This document shows positions 34,992 to 45,662 of a DNA stretch of 64,000 nucleotides, in pieces. Position 1 is the first letter of the stretch. Each line of letters begins with the position of its first letter. The stretch spans positions 62,001 to 126,000 of the forward strand of contig CAJWTV010000001.1 in NCBI GenBank assembly GCA_913047375.1, given 5' to 3'. Both the position numbers and the translations under genes were made by a program. The notes beneath the pieces were generated by a model. That model worked only from the letters and a program-made list of their open reading frames with translations, made no database searches and was not told the origin of the DNA. The DNA is from an uncultured Polaribacter sp. (GTDB taxonomy: Bacteria > Bacteroidota > Bacteroidia > Flavobacteriales > Flavobacteriaceae).

Positions 34992-36851
34992 CTAAACTTC
35001 CTCTTCTATAGTGTCCAACTCAACTTTTAAATTTTCAATAATAAACTTCTGTCTATCTGGAGTATTTTTCCCCATATAAAACTGTAACATTTGTTCAATA
35101 GACATTTCTTTGTCCAACATTACAGGGTCTAATTTAATATCATCACCAATAAAATGGACAAACTCATTTGGTGATATTTCCCCCAAACCTTTAAATCGAG
35201 TTATTTCGGGTTTTCCTTTTAACTTTTCGATAGCAGTTCGTTTTTCATCATCCGAATAACAATAAAAAGTTTGTTTTTTGTTTCTGACTCTAAACAAAGG
35301 TGTTTCTAAAATATATAAATGCCCTTCTTTAATTAATTCAGGGAAAAACTGTAAAAAAAATGTAATTAATAATAAACGAATATGCATGCCATCCACATCT
35401 GCATCAGTTGCTATTACAATATTATTATAGCGTAAATCCTCTAAACCATCCTCTATATTTAATGCTGCTTGTAAAAGATTAAATTCTTCATTTTCATACA
35501 CTATTTTCTTGCTTAACCCATAAGAGTTTAGTGGCTTTCCTTTTAAGCTAAAAACAGCTTGAGTATTAACATTTCTTGATTTTGTTATTGACCCTGAAGC
35601 AGAATCTCCTTCAGTAATAAAGAGGGTAGTTTCTAAATAATTTTCTTTTTTAATATCACCTAAGTGAATCCTACAATCTCTTAATTTCTTATTATGCAAA
35701 CTTGATTTTTTTGCCCTATCTCTTGCTAGTTTCCGAATTCCAGAGAGTTCTTTACGCTCTTTTTCTGCTTGAACAATTTTTTTAAGAAGCTTATCCGCTA
35801 CTTCTGCGTTTTTATGTAAATAGTTATCTAATTGAGTTTTTACAAAATCATTGATATAAGCTCTAACTGAAGACAATCCTCCTCCCATTTCTGTAGAGCC
35901 CAATTTTGTTTTTGTCTGACTCTCGAAAATAGGCTCCATTACTTTTATAGCTATTGCTGATATAATAGATTTACGAACATCAGAAGCTTCAAAATTCTTA
36001 TTGTAAAATTCACGAATTGTTTTTACAACTGCTTCCCTAAATGCTGACTGGTGAGTTCCGCCTTGGGTAGTGTGTTGACCATTAACAAATGAATGGTATT
36101 CCTCTGAGTATTGTGTTTTGCTATGTGTAATTGCAACTTCTATATCATCTCCTTTTAAATGAATAATTGGATATAACATATCATCTTGATTATTGTTATC
36201 TTCCAATAAATCCTTTAATCCGTTTTCTGAAAAGAATTTCTCTCCATTAAATATAATTGTCAGTCCGGGGTTTAAATACACATAATATTTTAGCATTTTT
36301 GCTACATATTCATTCCTGTATTTGTATTTTTTGAAAATACTTTCATCTGGAATAAAAGAAACTTTAGTTCCTTTTCTGCGTGAAGTTTCCTCTAAGAACT
36401 CTTGATCTGTAAGATTACCTTGGCTAAACTCTGCTGAAGCAGATTTCCCATCTCTAGAAGACTCAACTCTGAAAAAAGACGAAAGTGCATTTACAGCTTT
36501 CGTTCCTACTCCATTTAAGCCAACAGATTTTTTAAATGCTTTAGAATCATATTTACCTCCAGTATTCATTTTAGAAACGACATCTACAACTTTTCCTAAA
36601 GGAATACCACGTCCATAATCCCGAACTGTAACTTTATTTACTTGTATTGAAATTTCTATAGTTTTACCTGCTCCCATTACATACTCATCTATAGAGTTGT
36701 CAAGAACTTCTTTTACCAATATGTAAATACCATCATCCGCAGAAGAGCCATCACCTAACTTACCAATGTACATTCCAGGTCGCATTCTAATATGCTCTTT
36801 CCAATCTAAAGACCTGATATTGTCTTCTGTATATTTAGTTTCTTGACTCAT
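34992..36851 (-). CDS. parE: DNA topoisomerase IV subunit B (ParE)
   Basis: The 619-residue protein has the GHKL ATPase ([10 protein letters not shown] with the catalytic Glu region, [11 protein letters not shown] and [14 protein letters not shown]) and the TOPRIM domain ([17 protein letters not shown], with [19 protein letters not shown] holding the acidic metal site). It is the ATP-binding partner of ParC and the first gene of parE-parC. An 18-bp palindromic element lies in its upstream region (36923-36940). Confidence 0.93.
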   Translation of the reverse strand: MSQETKYTEDNIRSLDWKEHIRMRPGMYIGKLGDGSSADDGIYILVKEVLDNSIDEYVMGAGKTIEISIQVNKVTVRDYGRGIPLGKVVDVVSKMNTGGKYDSKAFKKSVGLNGVGTKAVNALSSFFRVESSRDGKSASAEFSQGNLTDQEFLEETSRRKGTKVSFIPDESIFKKYKYRNEYVAKMLKYYVYLNPGLTIIFNGEKFFSENGLKDLLEDNNNQDDMLYPIIHLKGDDIEVAITHSKTQYSEEYHSFVNGQHTTQGGTHQSAFREAVVKTIREFYNKNFEASDVRKSIISAIAIKVMEPIFESQTKTKLGSTEMGGGLSSVRAYINDFVKTQLDNYLHKNAEVADKLLKKIVQAEKERKELSGIRKLARDRAKKSSLHNKKLRDCRIHLGDIKKENYLETTLFITEGDSASGSITKSRNVNTQAVFSLKGKPLNSYGLSKKIVYENEEFNLLQAALNIEDGLEDLRYNNIVIATDADVDGMHIRLLLITFFLQFFPELIKEGHLYILETPLFRVRNKKQTFYCYSDDEKRTAIEKLKGKPEITRFKGLGEISPNEFVHFIGDDIKLDPVMLDKEMSIEQMLQFYMGKNTPDRQKFIIENLKVELDTIEEEV

Positions 36852-36922
36852 AAGATCTCTTACTACAATTAGGTTTGATGTTCATGCTAAATTAGGTTTT
36901 AACAAAGAAAAATAAAATGGCT

Positions 36923-36940
36923 TTGATAATTAGTTATCAA
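36923..36940. promoter_or_regulatory. 18-bp palindromic element upstream of parE
   Basis: TTGATAA (36923-36929) and TTATCAA (36934-36940) are a perfect 7-bp inverted repeat around a 4-base centre, with no T run. The gap between parE and the lysA remnant (36852-37072) holds no gene. It could be an operator; the sequence TTATCAACA (36934-36942) also resembles a DnaA box, but only once. Confidence 0.25.
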
Positions 36941-37072
36941 CAGGATTTCAACTATTTATTTTAATTATTTGAATGTAAAAATGACAAAATAAAAAATATT
37001 TTATATTTTTAAACAAATCATATTTTATTGAACAAATTAAGTGCTTTTGATGAAAAATAAAATAGAGCAATC

Positions 37073-37793
37073 GTGGAAATAACGCAACTTTTAGGACTAG
37101 CAAATACATACGGAAGTCCCTTATATATCTATGATACCGATAAAATCGAATCACAATACAACAGGCTAACAGACGCTTTTGGCACTGAGAAAAACTTAAA
37201 CTTAAACTATGTATTAAAAGCACTTTCGAATATTAATATTTTAAAGTTTTTTAAAAATATTGGTGTAGGTTTAGATACCGTTTCAATCCAAGAAGTGCAA
37301 TTGGGTTTAACTACGGGAATTGACTCTAAAAAATAATATTTACACCTAACGGAGTCTCTTTAATTGAAATTGAAAAAGTAGCAAAACTTGGAGTTCAAAT
37401 TAATATTGACAATCTTTCTATTTTAGAGTTATTTGTACAAAAGCATCCAGAAATTCCTTTTTGTATTCTTATAAATCCACATATTATGACCAGTGGAAAT
37501 TCTAAAATTTCTTTAGATCATGTTGATTCTAAATTCGGAATTTCAATTCACCTAACAGAAGAATTCCAGAAATTTCGGAAGAATATATGTTGTGTTTTCA
37601 CAATGCAGGTGCATATTGTTTTTCTATGGCTTCTAATTATAATTCTCATTGTTTACCTGCAGAAGTGATGGTTCATCAAGGAAAAGATTACTTAATTCGA
37701 AAAAAACAAACCATTCAAGACATTCTGGGCAATCAGGAAATTGTTGATTTTTCTGAAGTTACAAAAAACACCAAAGAAGCGATTCCTGCTTAA
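37073..37793 (+). pseudogene. lysA: Broken diaminopimelate decarboxylase (lysA): frameshift plus large internal deletion
   Basis: The start reads GTG GAA... (MEITQLLGLANTYGSPLYIYD), a good LysA N-terminus, and continues through NYVLKALSNINILK (the PLP-lysine region) and VGLDTVSIQEVQLGL. At about 37330 an A run is one base short: the frame ends in TAA at 37334-37336, while the other frame continues IIFTPNGVSLIEIEKVA and INPHIMTSGNSKISL up to KFGISIH near 37550. The sequence then jumps to the C-terminal PEISEEYMLCFHNAGAYCFS...PAEVMVHQGKDYL, ending at 37793. Family proteins are about 400 residues; only about 240 codons remain, so roughly 150 are gone from the middle. LysA makes lysine from meso-diaminopimelate. 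This copy cannot be active. Confidence 0.9.
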
Positions 37794-37811
37794 AAATAAA
37801 AAACTAAATTT

Positions 37812-37859
37812 AGCCACGAATTCACAAATCTTAATTTTGTGAGTTCGTGGCTTTTTTTA
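37812..37859 (+). terminator. Long terminator after the lysA remnant
   Basis: A 17-bp stem (37812-37828 with 37836-37852, one G-U pair) with a 7-base loop is followed by TTTTTTT. It is unusually long and strong for a gene that is dead, and ends only 15 bases before the acetyltransferase ATG. Confidence 0.9.
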
Positions 37860-37873
37860 TTTAAAATTTTACA

Positions 37874-38383
37874 ATGAAGATTAGACTTTCTACTTCGGAT
37901 GATATTTCGAATATTATGATAATTATTGAGGATGCAAAAGAATATTTAGCCTCTCAAAAGATTGATCAATGGCAAAAGGGATATCCAAATACTGAACAAG
38001 TTGAAAATGATATTAAAAATGGAGAAAGTTATGTAGTTGTTACTGATGAAAATCAGGTAATAGCAACTGCTATGTTTACCGTTAATAAGGAACCTACTTA
38101 TAAAATTATCGATGGAAATTGGCGAGTTGATGAAAGCGACGTTTACGGAGTAGTTCATAGAATGGCTATCAAAAAAGCATTTCGAAAATTTGGATTGGCA
38201 ACTTTTATGTTTCACGAATTTCATTTACAGTTATTGGAAAACAACATACAAAGCTTAAAGATTGATACGCACGAAAAAAATATCGGAATGCAATCTTTGA
38301 TAAAAAAACTAGGCTATCATTATTGTGGTGTTATCTTCACCAATTATGGTGACAAAAGATTGGCCTTTGAAAAAGTAATTTAA
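37874..38383 (+). CDS. GNAT-family N-acetyltransferase
   Basis: The 169-residue protein has a GNAT fold, starting MKIRLSTSDDISNIMIII. The acetyl-CoA-binding region is VHRMAIKKAFRKFGLATFMF, though the usual Q/RxxGxG/A loop is loosely conserved (RKFGLA). The C-terminal DTHEKNIGMQSLIKKLGYHYC is typical. The substrate is unknown. It begins 15 bases after the lysA terminator and is followed by topB, 63 bases on. Confidence 0.85.
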   Translation: MKIRLSTSDDISNIMIIIEDAKEYLASQKIDQWQKGYPNTEQVENDIKNGESYVVVTDENQVIATAMFTVNKEPTYKIIDGNWRVDESDVYGVVHRMAIKKAFRKFGLATFMFHEFHLQLLENNIQSLKIDTHEKNIGMQSLIKKLGYHYCGVIFTNYGDKRLAFEKVI

Positions 38384-38446
38384 CTTATTAACTTTACAGT
38401 AAAAATATTAAATATTTCCTTACTTTTCTACCATAAAAAATAACCA

Positions 38447-40759
38447 ATGAAAGTCTGTATTGCCGAAAAGCCAAGTGTCGCGAGAGAAATAGCATCTATT
38501 CTTGGAGCCAATACTAAACGTGATGGTTACTACGAAGGAAATGGTTATGCAGTAACCTATACTTTTGGCCATTTATGTACACTTTTAGAACCTAAGGATT
38601 ATAAGCCACATTGGAAAAGTTGGGATTTAAACAACTTACCGATGCTTCCTGAACGCTTCGACACTAAAGTTACTGGAGATACCGGAATTAAAAAACAATT
38701 TAATATTGTAAAGTCTTTATTCGAAAAAGCAGAAGTGGTTATCAATTGTGGAGATGCAGGAACTGAAGGAGAACTTATTCAACGTTGGGTAATTAATCAA
38801 TGCAATTACAAAGGAAAAGTATTACGCTTGTGGATTTCATCACTTACTGAAGAATCTATAAAAGAGGGGTTTAAGAATTTAAAGCCATCAGAACAGTATG
38901 ATAACCTTTATTATGCAGGATATTCAAGAGCAATTGGAGATTGGTTACTAGGATTAAATGCAACACGTTTATATACTGTGAAATTTGGAGGTTTTAAACA
39001 AGTCTTATCCGTAGGAAGAGTTCAAACTCCAACCCTAGCAATGTTAGTAAATCGTTTTAAAGAAATTAAAGAATTTATACCCAAACCATATTGGGAGCTT
39101 CAAACTAAATATAGAAATATTCTTTTTAATCATGAAGATGGTCGATTTTTAAGAAAAGAAGATGGACTAATTTTAGCTAACAATATTAAAGATTCAAATT
39201 TCGAGATTATTTCCGTAACTAAAAAAGAAGGAAAAGAATACGCACCAAAATTGTTTGATTTGACTGGATTACAGGTCTATTGTAATAATAAATTTGGTTT
39301 CTCAGCAGATGAAACACTAAAAATGGTTCAAAAGTTATATGAAATGAAAGTAGTCACATATCCTAGAGTTGATACTACTTTTTTACCCAATGATATATAC
39401 CCTAAAGTTAAAGGAATTTTATTGAAATTATCAAATTACAGTAAAATAATAAAACCGCTTTTGGAAAAAAAAATAAAAAAATCTAAGCGAGTTTTTGATG
39501 ATGATAAAGTAACAGACCACCATGCGATAATACCTACAGGAATTCAAGAGAATTTACAGTATAATCAACAACAAGTTTATGATATAATTACTAGAAGATT
39601 TATTGGAGTTTTTTATCCAGATTCAAATATCTCTAATACTTCAGTTATTGGTAAGGCTTCAAATGTAAATTTTAAAACAAATGGAAAAGAAATTATTACT
39701 AGAGGATGGCGTTTAGCATTTGAAACCGAAGAAACAAAAATAAAAGAAGAAAATAGTGAACAACACACTCTACCTACTTTTATCAATGGTGAAAAAGGTA
39801 AACATGAACCTTCTTTTTTAGAAAAGGAAACTAAACCCCCAAGAAATTTTACAGAAGCGAGTTTATTACGTTCTATGGAAACTGCTGGGAGACATGTTGA
39901 TGATGACGAAATGCGTGAGTTAATGAAAGAGAATGGAATTGGAAGACCTTCAACTCGTGCTAATATCATTGAGACTTTATTCCGAAGAAAATATATTGAA
40001 AGAAAAAAGAAATTGGTTGTCGCTACGCAAACTGGAATCGATTTAATTGATATAATTGATAATGATCTTTTAAAGTCTGCTGAACTAACTGGAAGATGGG
40101 AAAAACGCTTAAAAGAAATTGAAAGAGGAGAGTTTAATGCTGGAACTTTTATTGATAATATGAAAAAAATGGTTGATGAACTCGTATATGAAGTTCGTGC
40201 TAACAAAACTATAAGAAGAATTTCCTCTAATAATATTATTCCAATAAAGAAAAATGAAACGAAAAAAACAAATAATCCTGGAAAGAAAGATATAATTGGG
40301 AAAACTTGCCCAAAATGTAATAAAGGTAAATTAATCAAGGGCTCTTCTGCTTATGGCTGCTCTGAATACAAAAACAATTGTAATTTAAAAATTCCTTTTA
40401 AAATTATTGGAAAAAAAGTTTCTGTTAATCAAATGATTCGTTTAATAGAAAAAGGATGTACAACTAACCTAAAAGGTTTTAAAAGTGAATATGGATTTGT
40501 AGAAGGGTTAATTCGTTTTGATAAGGATTTCAGCATACAATTAGAGCCAAAAAAAAAGATTGAAAAAAAATATGATTCTTCAGAAAAATTAGTGTGCCCA
40601 AAATGTAAGAAAGGTGAAATTTTAAAAGGTAAAATAGCTTACGGTTGCTCGAATTATAAAATTGGTTGTGATTTTATTTTTAGTTTTGAAAACATAAAAA
40701 AAATCGCCAATGGAAAACCGTTGACGAAAGAATTTGTAATAAATATTTTACTTAAATAA
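38447..40759 (+). CDS. topB: DNA topoisomerase III (TopB) with C-terminal zinc ribbons
   Basis: The 770-residue type IA topoisomerase has an N-terminal TOPRIM domain (VCIAEKPSVAREIA and VINCGDAGTEGELIQRW) and the catalytic Tyr in EMKVVTYPRVDTTFLP. GRPSTRANIIETLFRRKYI lies in the later core. The C-terminus has two CxxC zinc-ribbon repeats (CPKCNKGKLIKG..YGCSEYKNNC and CPKCKKGEILKG..YGCSNYKIGC). It decatenates DNA and resolves recombination intermediates. It is convergent with gapN, with stops two bases apart. Confidence 0.95.
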   Translation: MKVCIAEKPSVAREIASILGANTKRDGYYEGNGYAVTYTFGHLCTLLEPKDYKPHWKSWDLNNLPMLPERFDTKVTGDTGIKKQFNIVKSLFEKAEVVINCGDAGTEGELIQRWVINQCNYKGKVLRLWISSLTEESIKEGFKNLKPSEQYDNLYYAGYSRAIGDWLLGLNATRLYTVKFGGFKQVLSVGRVQTPTLAMLVNRFKEIKEFIPKPYWELQTKYRNILFNHEDGRFLRKEDGLILANNIKDSNFEIISVTKKEGKEYAPKLFDLTGLQVYCNNKFGFSADETLKMVQKLYEMKVVTYPRVDTTFLPNDIYPKVKGILLKLSNYSKIIKPLLEKKIKKSKRVFDDDKVTDHHAIIPTGIQENLQYNQQQVYDIITRRFIGVFYPDSNISNTSVIGKASNVNFKTNGKEIITRGWRLAFETEETKIKEENSEQHTLPTFINGEKGKHEPSFLEKETKPPRNFTEASLLRSMETAGRHVDDDEMRELMKENGIGRPSTRANIIETLFRRKYIERKKKLVVATQTGIDLIDIIDNDLLKSAELTGRWEKRLKEIERGEFNAGTFIDNMKKMVDELVYEVRANKTIRRISSNNIIPIKKNETKKTNNPGKKDIIGKTCPKCNKGKLIKGSSAYGCSEYKNNCNLKIPFKIIGKKVSVNQMIRLIEKGCTTNLKGFKSEYGFVEGLIRFDKDFSIQLEPKKKIEKKYDSSEKLVCPKCKKGEILKGKIAYGCSNYKIGCDFIFSFENIKKIANGKPLTKEFVINILLK

Positions 40760-40761
40760 AT

Positions 40762-42339
40762 CTATAGAATATAGTCTGTACTTATGAAGTTAGATGTTTT
40801 CTTGTCTAATAAATCTTGTAAAATAGCATTATTGTAAGGCGTATCCTTCATTGCTAAGAAGGTTCTAATAGAAAAAGAACGTAAGGCGTCATGGACACTT
40901 AATGTTGCAACTGCAGAGTCTTTTCTTCCTGTAAACGGATACACATCAGGACCCCTTTGACAAGAACTATTTAAATTAACTCTACAAACTAGATTTACAA
41001 GAGTATCTATTAACGGAGATATTGTTTTTGCATCACTACCAAATACACTTACTTGTTGCCCATAATTAGATTCCGCCATATCGTTCAAAGGCTCATTAAT
41101 ATTAGAAAATGAAACAATTGGAGTTATAGGGCCAAATTGTTCTTCATGAAAAACACGCATCTGTTTATTAACTGGATAAATTACAGATGGAAAAATATAA
41201 TTTTCTGAACGCTCTCCTCCTTTTTTATTTATAATCTCTCCTCCTTTATTTAAAGCATCATCAATTAATTCTTGAATATAATCTGGTTTACCAACTTCAG
41301 GAAGTGGTGTTAACTTAACCCCTTCTTCCCATGGGTTTCCAAATTTTAATAAATCTACTTTTTCTGAAAAACGTTTATTAAACTCATCTACTATTGATTC
41401 ATGAACATATAAAACTTTTAAAGCTGTACATCGTTGACCATTGAAAGACATTGCTCCAGCAATACATTCATTAATAGCTAAGTCTAAATCAGCATCTGGT
41501 AAAACTATCGCTGGATTGTTAGCCTCTAGACCTAAAACTAAGCGTAATCTATTTCCCCTTGGGTGAAGACTTTGTAATGCTTTTGCAGATGTACTATGGC
41601 CAATCAAAGCCAAAACATCTATTTTCCCTGTTCTCATGATAGGTGAAGCTAATAATCTTCCTCTACCATATATAATATTTACTACACCCTTTGGAAAACA
41701 ATCTCTAAAGATCTCTACTAATGGAGATATTAATAAAACGCCATGTTTTGCAGGTTTAAAAACTACAGTATTTCCCATTATTAAAGCAGGAATTAACAAA
41801 GCAAAAGTTTCATTTAAGGGATAATTATAAGGACCTAAACACAAAACCACACCTAAAGGACCACGTCTAACATGTGCGTAAACTCCAGAATTTTTTTCAA
41901 ACTTTGCAGAATTTCTATCCATTTTCTTGTAGTCTTCAATAGTATCATAAATATAATCTACAGTTCTATCAAATTCTTTTTCTGAATCTGGTAAAGTTTT
42001 ACCTATTTCCCACATTAATAGTTTGACTATACCTTCTCTTTTAGTTTTCATTTTTGCAACGAAATTCTCCATCGCTGAAATTCTACCTTCTACTTTCATT
42101 GTTGGCCAAACTCCTTTACCCATATCATAGGCATTACAAGCAGAATCTAATGCTTCTAGTGCTTGTTTTTCACCTAATTGCGGTATAGTTCCTAAAACTG
42201 TTTGTTTGTATTCTTTAGTAGAAGAGATTGTTGATAAAACTGAAGAAGTATCTCCAGACCATTCTATTAATTCACCGTTAACTAAATAATGCTTTTGATG
42301 TAATAGAGAGTTTATTTTGTATTTTTCTGGTATTCCCAT
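40762..42339 (-). CDS. gapN: Non-phosphorylating glyceraldehyde-3-phosphate dehydrogenase (NADP-dependent, GapN-like)
   Basis: The 525-residue aldehyde dehydrogenase has the catalytic Cys in [15 protein letters not shown] and the general-base Glu in [27 protein letters not shown] is an ALDH cofactor/substrate segment typical of GapN. GapN oxidises glyceraldehyde 3-phosphate directly to 3-phosphoglycerate with NADPH production, bypassing ATP generation. A -7 box (42370-42377) lies over the ilvA stop, so it may be expressed on its own or by read-through from ilvA, 35 bases upstream. Confidence 0.85.
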   Translation of the reverse strand: MGIPEKYKINSLLHQKHYLVNGELIEWSGDTSSVLSTISSTKEYKQTVLGTIPQLGEKQALEALDSACNAYDMGKGVWPTMKVEGRISAMENFVAKMKTKREGIVKLLMWEIGKTLPDSEKEFDRTVDYIYDTIEDYKKMDRNSAKFEKNSGVYAHVRRGPLGVVLCLGPYNYPLNETFALLIPALIMGNTVVFKPAKHGVLLISPLVEIFRDCFPKGVVNIIYGRGRLLASPIMRTGKIDVLALIGHSTSAKALQSLHPRGNRLRLVLGLEANNPAIVLPDADLDLAINECIAGAMSFNGQRCTALKVLYVHESIVDEFNKRFSEKVDLLKFGNPWEEGVKLTPLPEVGKPDYIQELIDDALNKGGEIINKKGGERSENYIFPSVIYPVNKQMRVFHEEQFGPITPIVSFSNINEPLNDMAESNYGQQVSVFGSDAKTISPLIDTLVNLVCRVNLNSSCQRGPDVYPFTGRKDSAVATLSVHDALRSFSIRTFLAMKDTPYNNAILQDLLDKKTSNFISTDYIL

Positions 42340-42369
42340 AGATATATTTTGTTATTGTAATATAAAGTA

Positions 42370-42377
42370 CAAATTTA
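42370..42377 (-). promoter_or_regulatory. Candidate -7 box for gapN
   Basis: TAAATTTG on the minus strand is a perfect TAnnTTTG match about 30 bases before the gapN ATG. It overlaps the end of ilvA. Confidence 0.35.
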
Positions 42378-43637
42378 CACCAAAAACTGAAATAAATCAG
42401 GTTTGTTGTTTAAGTAATCACCAAAAAAGTTTTTTTCTTTCATTTTAAAAATTAAAGGAGCTAAGTCATCAGATGATTTAAGTTCTAAACCAACAACTGC
42501 AGCACCATTTTCTCTATTCGTTTTTTTAGTATATTCAAAATGAGTTATATCGTCGTTTGGTCCCAAAATATCTATTAAAAATTCTTTTAAAGCTCCAGCT
42601 CTTTGTGGAAATTTTATAATAAAATAATGTTTTAAATTGGCATATAATAAAGCTCTTTCTTTAATTTCTGCTGTTCTAGTAATATCATTATTACTTCCAC
42701 TTACAATACAAACTACATTTTTATTACGAATTTCACTAGAAAAGAAATCTAATGCAGAAACACTTAATGCACCTGCAGGCTCAACAACTATTGCATCTTT
42801 ATTATATAAATCTAAGATTGTCTGACAAATCTTTCCTTCAGGAACTGTTATCATATCTGATAGATTTTGTTGACAAATCTCAAAGTTTAAATCACCAACC
42901 CTTTTTACTGCGGCACCATCTACAAATGAATCTATTTTATGTAAAGAAGTGTTTATTTTATTATTAATTGATGTTTTCATTGAAGGTGCTCCTTCTGGTT
43001 CTACACCAATTATTTTTGTTTCTGGTGACAAATACTTAAAGACTGATGATAAACCAGATGACAAACCTCCTCCTCCAACAGCAACGAAAACATAATCAAT
43101 CTTTTGATCTGTTTGATTTAGTATTTCTAATCCAACTGTAGCCTGACCTTCAATTACCTTCTTATCATTAAATGGGTGAACAAATGTTTTAGATCTTGCT
43201 TTACATGCTATAGTTGCAGCATTATATGCATCATCAAAAGTATCTCCTTCTATAATAACTTCTATGAATTCTTCCCCAAACATTTTCACTTGTTCTATCT
43301 TCTGATTTGGGGTTGTCGAAGGCATATAAATAGTTCCTTTTATTTGCAATAACTTACAAGACAAGGCTACACCCTGAGCGTGGTTTCCTGCACTGGCACA
43401 AATAATACCTTTTTCTTTTTGTTCTTCTAATAATGAAAACATTTTATTGTATGCTCCTCTAATTTTATAAGATCTAACAACCTGAAGGTCTTCCCTTTTA
43501 AATAAAATATTTGCTCCAAATTTTTTAGAATATTGAAAATTCTTATTTAAAGGTGTAACAGAAGCTACTCCCTTTAAGTTTATAGAAGCAGCTTTAACGT
43601 CATCTAAACTTGGTATGTATATTTTTTTTAATTTCAT
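42375..43637 (-). CDS. ilvA: Threonine ammonia-lyase (threonine deaminase) IlvA
   Basis: The 420-residue PLP enzyme has the Schiff-base lysine in VRSYKIRGAYNKM, the glycine-rich PLP-phosphate loop VAVGGGGLSSGLSSV, and a C-terminal ACT domain (HYFIIKFPQRAGALKEFLID) suggesting allosteric control by isoleucine. It deaminates threonine to 2-oxobutanoate, the entry step to isoleucine. It is the last gene of the ilv cluster, with 3 bases after ilvC. The supply of threonine comes from thrBC on the other side of the cluster. Confidence 0.95.
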   Translation of the reverse strand: MKLKKIYIPSLDDVKAASINLKGVASVTPLNKNFQYSKKFGANILFKREDLQVVRSYKIRGAYNKMFSLLEEQKEKGIICASAGNHAQGVALSCKLLQIKGTIYMPSTTPNQKIEQVKMFGEEFIEVIIEGDTFDDAYNAATIACKARSKTFVHPFNDKKVIEGQATVGLEILNQTDQKIDYVFVAVGGGGLSSGLSSVFKYLSPETKIIGVEPEGAPSMKTSINNKINTSLHKIDSFVDGAAVKRVGDLNFEICQQNLSDMITVPEGKICQTILDLYNKDAIVVEPAGALSVSALDFFSSEIRNKNVVCIVSGSNNDITRTAEIKERALLYANLKHYFIIKFPQRAGALKEFLIDILGPNDDITHFEYTKKTNRENGAAVVGLELKSSDDLAPLIFKMKEKNFFGDYLNNKPDLFQFLV

Positions 43638-43640
43638 TAA

Positions 43641-45119
43641 TTAAACTTCTGATATAATTATTTTCATTGCAGTCATAGAAGCTCTTAATTTTGCACCTAT
43701 TTTTTCTACTGGATGGCTTCTAATGGAACTGTTAACGAAAATTAATTCTTGATTATCTACCCCATTTTTACTTATAAAGTTTCTTCCAATAACATTAGTT
43801 TTAACTGATTTCATAAAATCAGCTAATAAAGGTTTACATGCTTGATCAAATAAATAACAACCATATTCTGCTGTGTCGGAAATAACACGATTCATTTCAA
43901 ATAATTTTTTACGAGCTATAGTATTTGCTATTAATGGAGTTTCGTGTAAAGATTCGTAATAAGCAGATTCTTCAATAATTCCAGCAGCAGTCATCGATTC
44001 AAAGGATAATTCTACTCCTGCTCTAACGAAAGCAACTAAAAGTGTACCATGATCAAAATATTCTTGTTCTGAAATTTCTTGATCCGTAAGTTTTTGTTTC
44101 TCAAATGAAGTTTCCCCTGTATTAGCCCTCCAAGACAATAATTTTTCGTCATTATTAGACCAATCTATCATCATTTCTTTAGAAAAATCACCAGAGATGA
44201 TATCATCCATGTGTTTATTAAACAAAGGACGCATGATATCTTTTAATTCTTGTGAAATCTTAAAAGCTTCTATTTTTGCTGGATTAGACAATCTATCCAT
44301 CATATTAGTAATACCTCCATGTTTAAGAGCTTCTGTAGTAGTTTCCCATCCATATTGAATTAGTTTGGCTGCATAACCGGGATCAATTCCTTCTTCTACC
44401 ATTTTATCAAAAGATAAAATGGCACCTGTTTGTAACAAACCACATAAAATAGTCTGTTCTCCCATTAAATCTGATTTTACCTCTGCTACAAAGGAAGATT
44501 CCAAAACTCCTGCTTTATTTCCTCCAGTTGCTACTGCGTAAGCTTTTGCTTGAGACCACCCTTTACTTTCTGGATCATTTTCAGGGTGAACTGCAATTAA
44601 AGTTGGTACGCCAAAACCTCTCTTAAATTCCTCTCTAACTTCACTACCTGGTGATTTTGGAGCGACCATAATTACAGTTAAATCTTTACGTACTTGCATA
44701 CCCTCTTCTACAATATTAAAACCATGAGAGTAGCTTAATGTTGCTCCTTTTTTCATAAAAGGCATAATAGTATTTACTACATTAGTATGCTGTTTATCAG
44801 GAGTTAAGTTCAGTACTAAATCTGCAGAGGGAATTAATTCTTCATAGATTCCTACTTTAAATCCGTGTAAAGTTGCATTTTTAAAAGAATCACGTTTTTG
44901 ATCGATTGCAACTTGCCTTAGTGTATAAGAAATATCTAGCCCAGAATCTCTCATATTTAACCCTTGATTTAAGCCTTGTGCACCACATCCAATTATTACA
45001 ATTTTTTTATTCTTTAATGCATTTATTCCCTCTGAAAATTCTGAAGAATCCATAAATCTACATTTACCTAATTGCTCTAATTGATTTCTTAATGATAATG
45101 TGTTAAAGTAATTTGACAT
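43641..45119 (-). CDS. ilvC: Ketol-acid reductoisomerase IlvC (class II, long form)
   Basis: The 492-residue protein is the long class II KARI, with a duplicated helical C-terminal domain. The Rossmann glycine motif is [20 protein letters not shown]. It reduces and isomerises acetolactate or acetohydroxybutyrate with NADPH in valine/isoleucine synthesis. It is 14 bases downstream of ilvN and 3 bases upstream of ilvA, clearly in one operon. Confidence 0.96.
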   Translation of the reverse strand: MSNYFNTLSLRNQLEQLGKCRFMDSSEFSEGINALKNKKIVIIGCGAQGLNQGLNMRDSGLDISYTLRQVAIDQKRDSFKNATLHGFKVGIYEELIPSADLVLNLTPDKQHTNVVNTIMPFMKKGATLSYSHGFNIVEEGMQVRKDLTVIMVAPKSPGSEVREEFKRGFGVPTLIAVHPENDPESKGWSQAKAYAVATGGNKAGVLESSFVAEVKSDLMGEQTILCGLLQTGAILSFDKMVEEGIDPGYAAKLIQYGWETTTEALKHGGITNMMDRLSNPAKIEAFKISQELKDIMRPLFNKHMDDIISGDFSKEMMIDWSNNDEKLLSWRANTGETSFEKQKLTDQEISEQEYFDHGTLLVAFVRAGVELSFESMTAAGIIEESAYYESLHETPLIANTIARKKLFEMNRVISDTAEYGCYLFDQACKPLLADFMKSVKTNVIGRNFISKNGVDNQELIFVNSSIRSHPVEKIGAKLRASMTAMKIIISEV

Positions 45120-45133
45120 GTTTTAATTTTTAT

Positions 45134-45661
45134 TTAGTTAAATGCTGATAACATTTGTGAAATTTCCATTGGCTTTTTAGATACAGATACTCTTCCAGAA
45201 CGTGTAAATTGTAAAATTTTAAAAGGTTTTAATTCTCTATAAATTAAATCTACTTCTTCTTTTTTACCTGATTTTTCAATAACAAAAAACTCTTTATTTA
45301 CAGTAACAATTCTTGCGTTACTATCCTTAATTATATTCTGAATCTGTCTTTCTTCAAATAATAAATCAGATTTCATTTTAAAAATACAAGATTCTTGATA
45401 AATTGTATCCTCATCTTTATGATGGTAGGCCTTTATTACCTCGACTTGCTTCTCAATCTGACCAATTATTCGTTTAATATTTTCTTCCGTCATATTTACT
45501 ACAATAGTAAATTTAGAAACACCTTCAATTTCTGATGGTGAAGTATTTAAACTTTCTATGTTGATATGTCTGCGTTGGAAAATTGCTGATATTCTATTTA
45601 ATAATCCAATATTGTTTTCAGTATAAATAGATACTGTAAATAGTTGCTTTTCTATATTCAT
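45134..45661 (-). CDS. ilvN: Acetolactate synthase small (regulatory) subunit
   Basis: The 175-residue protein has an N-terminal ACT domain (FTVSIYTENNIGLLNRISAIFQRRHINIESL) that binds branched-chain amino acids in the family, and a C-terminal ACT-like extension. It restores activity and gives valine feedback inhibition to the catalytic subunit encoded one base upstream. Confidence 0.94.
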   Translation of the reverse strand: MNIEKQLFTVSIYTENNIGLLNRISAIFQRRHINIESLNTSPSEIEGVSKFTIVVNMTEENIKRIIGQIEKQVEVIKAYHHKDEDTIYQESCIFKMKSDLLFEERQIQNIIKDSNARIVTVNKEFFVIEKSGKKEEVDLIYRELKPFKILQFTRSGRVSVSKKPMEISQMLSAFN

Positions 45662-45662
45662 A

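Noticed and set aside
36934-36942. DnaA-box-like TTATCAACA as a sign of a replication origin
   Set aside because: Only one copy, no box cluster, no dnaA and no AT-rich unwinding region with repeats nearby.
36948-37223. Minus-strand open frame overlapping the lysA remnant
   Set aside because: Low-complexity hydrophobic translation, antisense to a recognisable lysA N-terminus, with no promoter or family match.
40757-40764. topB and gapN stops two bases apart as an overlapping-transcript regulatory system
   Set aside because: Close convergent ends are common in compact genomes, and no terminator or conserved signal is visible to support regulation.
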